Shown: positions 62,907 through 64,000 of the stretch, piece by piece
Numbering within the stretch: position 1 is the first letter of the stretch
Layout of the letters: the number at the start of each line of letters is the position of its first letter
Source of the DNA: Linnemannia schmuckeri
Lineage: Eukaryota > Mortierellomycota > Mortierellomycetes > Mortierellales > Mortierellaceae
Reading direction: 5' to 3'
DNA: 64,000 bases
NCBI GenBank assembly: GCA_029449235.1
Contig: JANATG010000001.1
Coordinates: forward strand, 4,526,001 to 4,590,000
Program-made: the position numbers and the translations under genes
Notes under the pieces: generated by a model
Told to the model about the DNA's origin: nothing
Seen by the model: the letters and a program-made list of their open reading frames with translations, nothing else
Database searches by the model: none

Positions 62907-64000
62907 CTAATCATCCTCCTCCTCTTCATCAAGATCACTGTCCAAGGGCTGGGAGCCTTGATCCATACCCTTCATGATCTTGTAGGCACGTATCCTCTCC
63001 TTGCAGACCTTGTCCTGATGAACAGTAACTCCATAGTGCTCGGGGAAGTGATGACACTGCTCCTTAAAGTTCATCTTCTTGACCAAATAGGTCAAGGCCG
63101 CTTGGTCCTGACGATGGTTGGCACGAGACGATCCTGTGGGAGCGATACACTCCTTGGTCGACGAGCAGCGGTACCACTCCTTCAACAGTCCATAATAGAT
63201 CTTGTCGTTCGACGCATCAAATGCCACTGCGGCTCCGTTGCAGTTGGACTCTTGCAAATAGTTCTCCAACGAATCGCCATAGAACTCGGGGAGACCAGGG
63301 TGGGTGTACTGCTGGAAGGTACCTGAACTCTGGGGGCTCCAGAATCCATACTTGTCCAGGTAACCGGGAAGGTATCTCAAAAAGTCCAATGCCAACATGT
63401 TGCCGGAATCCAACCAGAGAATGAGACCACGGTACTTGTCGGCAACCTCCTGAATGATACCAGACTTCCAGCCATACTCTCCACGGGCGACAGTGATATC
63501 CCAGAAGGCAGGGTAGGCAGAATAGTCAAAGTCCTTGTACTCGTCCATATACTGGTTCTCCTTGAGCCACTCCATCTGTTCCATCTGCTGGGGAGTCATG
63601 CCGCCGAGGTTGTAGACGACGATTGTGGGGCGGAGCTCTGTCCGCTCGAGGCCGTCAAGGACCTCGGAGAGCGAGTAGAGGAAGGACTCGAGCGCACAGA
63701 AATGATTCGACGAGGCCGCAGTGACGATTGTGTAGGGCTTGCGGAGGGTCTCGAGTGGGGAGGTAGTCCGATCCGAGACCAGGGGGAGGTCATGTTCTGA
63801 TCCGATGGGACCCTGGTTGATGTACTTTTCGTCGATCGTGCCTCTTGTTATGCCACTGTCTCTCAGTCCTTGATTCCTTGACGAGTAGTTTGATCCTGTG
63901 AGTCATCATCATTATGAGAGAAAGAAGGTTAAATGAGAGAGATGACAACAAGCACTCCATAGTTGACAACGGAAGAAGAGATGAAGTGTACCTTGTAGCC
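62907..64000 (-). CDS. glycosyltransferase-like protein (DUF1647-type), 3' part
   Basis: Partial: the gene runs off the window. An upstream exon ends at 63992 (donor GTACAC), and the next exon spans 63895-62907 (acceptor CACAG). The visible exon gives about 329 residues: PYTIVTAASSNHFCALESFL and RPTIVVYNLGG, then YPAFWDITVARGEYGWKSGI, GLILWLDSGNML, and an acidic tail (SDLDEEEEDD). The order of a T-A-x-S-x-N-H-F strand, a V-V-Y-x-L-G strand, Y-x-W-K and L-W-L-D-S matches the DUF1647/glycosyltransferase-like proteins, with the Asp of WLDSG as the likely metal or nucleotide-sugar ligand. Probably a Golgi or secretory-pathway enzyme; the N-terminal anchor would be outside this window. Substrate unknown. 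Confidence 0.75.

Noticed and set aside
1..64000. CRISPR array, bacterial operon or phage features
   Set aside because: No regularly spaced repeats, no Shine-Dalgarno pattern, and genes with spliceosomal introns throughout. This is eukaryotic DNA.
1..64000. Intact tRNA genes
   Set aside because: I looked for B-box-like GTTCGA-type sequences on both strands and found only the degenerate SINE head at 5441 and an isolated B-box-like word near 9528. A covariance-model search would be decisive.

Overview
The window looks like nuclear DNA of a filamentous fungus, most likely an early-diverging one of the Mortierella type. The evidence is short GT-AG introns (about 60-170 nt, longer in the phosphatidylserine decarboxylase gene), TATA boxes 80-160 bases before secreted-protein genes, Sel1-repeat (HCP-like) proteins with a shared N-terminal domain I cannot name, a GH28 polygalacturonase, a PIF/Harbinger transposon pair and a non-LTR retrotransposon. 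The lineage is inferred from protein resemblance, not from a search.

Layout. 0.4-1.8 kb: a secreted protein (-). 3-7 kb: gene-poor, repeat-rich DNA with a 28S rRNA fragment, a 0.3 kb repeat in tandem, a tRNA-derived SINE and pyrimidine tracts. 7.2 kb: a small secreted beta/gamma-crystallin-like protein. 8.6-9.0 kb: a decayed gene of unknown family. 9.9-30.6 kb, all on +: an array of about ten small secreted cysteine-rich proteins, most with a C-terminal GPI-type tail. Six copies are readable (11.0, 13.3, 14.6, 17.7, 28.4, 30.1 kb) and five are broken or relics (9.9, 12.0, 16.0, 19.3, 29.3-29.7 kb). A dead LINE on the opposite strand (22.1-27.7 kb) splits the array.

31-34 kb: a frameshifted Sel1 gene and a decayed gene that starts with a similar sequence. 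34.6-38.2 kb: a PIF/Harbinger element with a frameshifted transposase and an apparently intact Myb-like partner, converging tail to tail. 38.3-39.1 kb: repeats. 39.3-41.0 kb: a six-exon GH28 polygalacturonase (-). 43.0-44.1 kb: three more 28S-derived fragments between pyrimidine tracts. 44.5 kb: a second small secreted protein. 46.3-53.4 kb: three Sel1 paralogues in a row, of which only the last (50.9-53.4 kb, 754 aa) is intact. 53.7-57.2 kb (-): a double PH-domain protein. 58.4-61.3 kb (-): phosphatidylserine decarboxylase. 62.9 kb to the end (-): a partial glycosyltransferase-like protein.

The right third from 53 kb is ordinary housekeeping DNA. The left two thirds are an accessory landscape: lineage-specific surface-protein and Sel1 families expand by tandem duplication and decay, among dead transposons and dispersed rRNA-derived repeats. 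The least explained parts are the eight-cysteine surface-protein array, the 28S-derived repeat family with a shared boundary, and the N-terminal domain of the Sel1 proteins.
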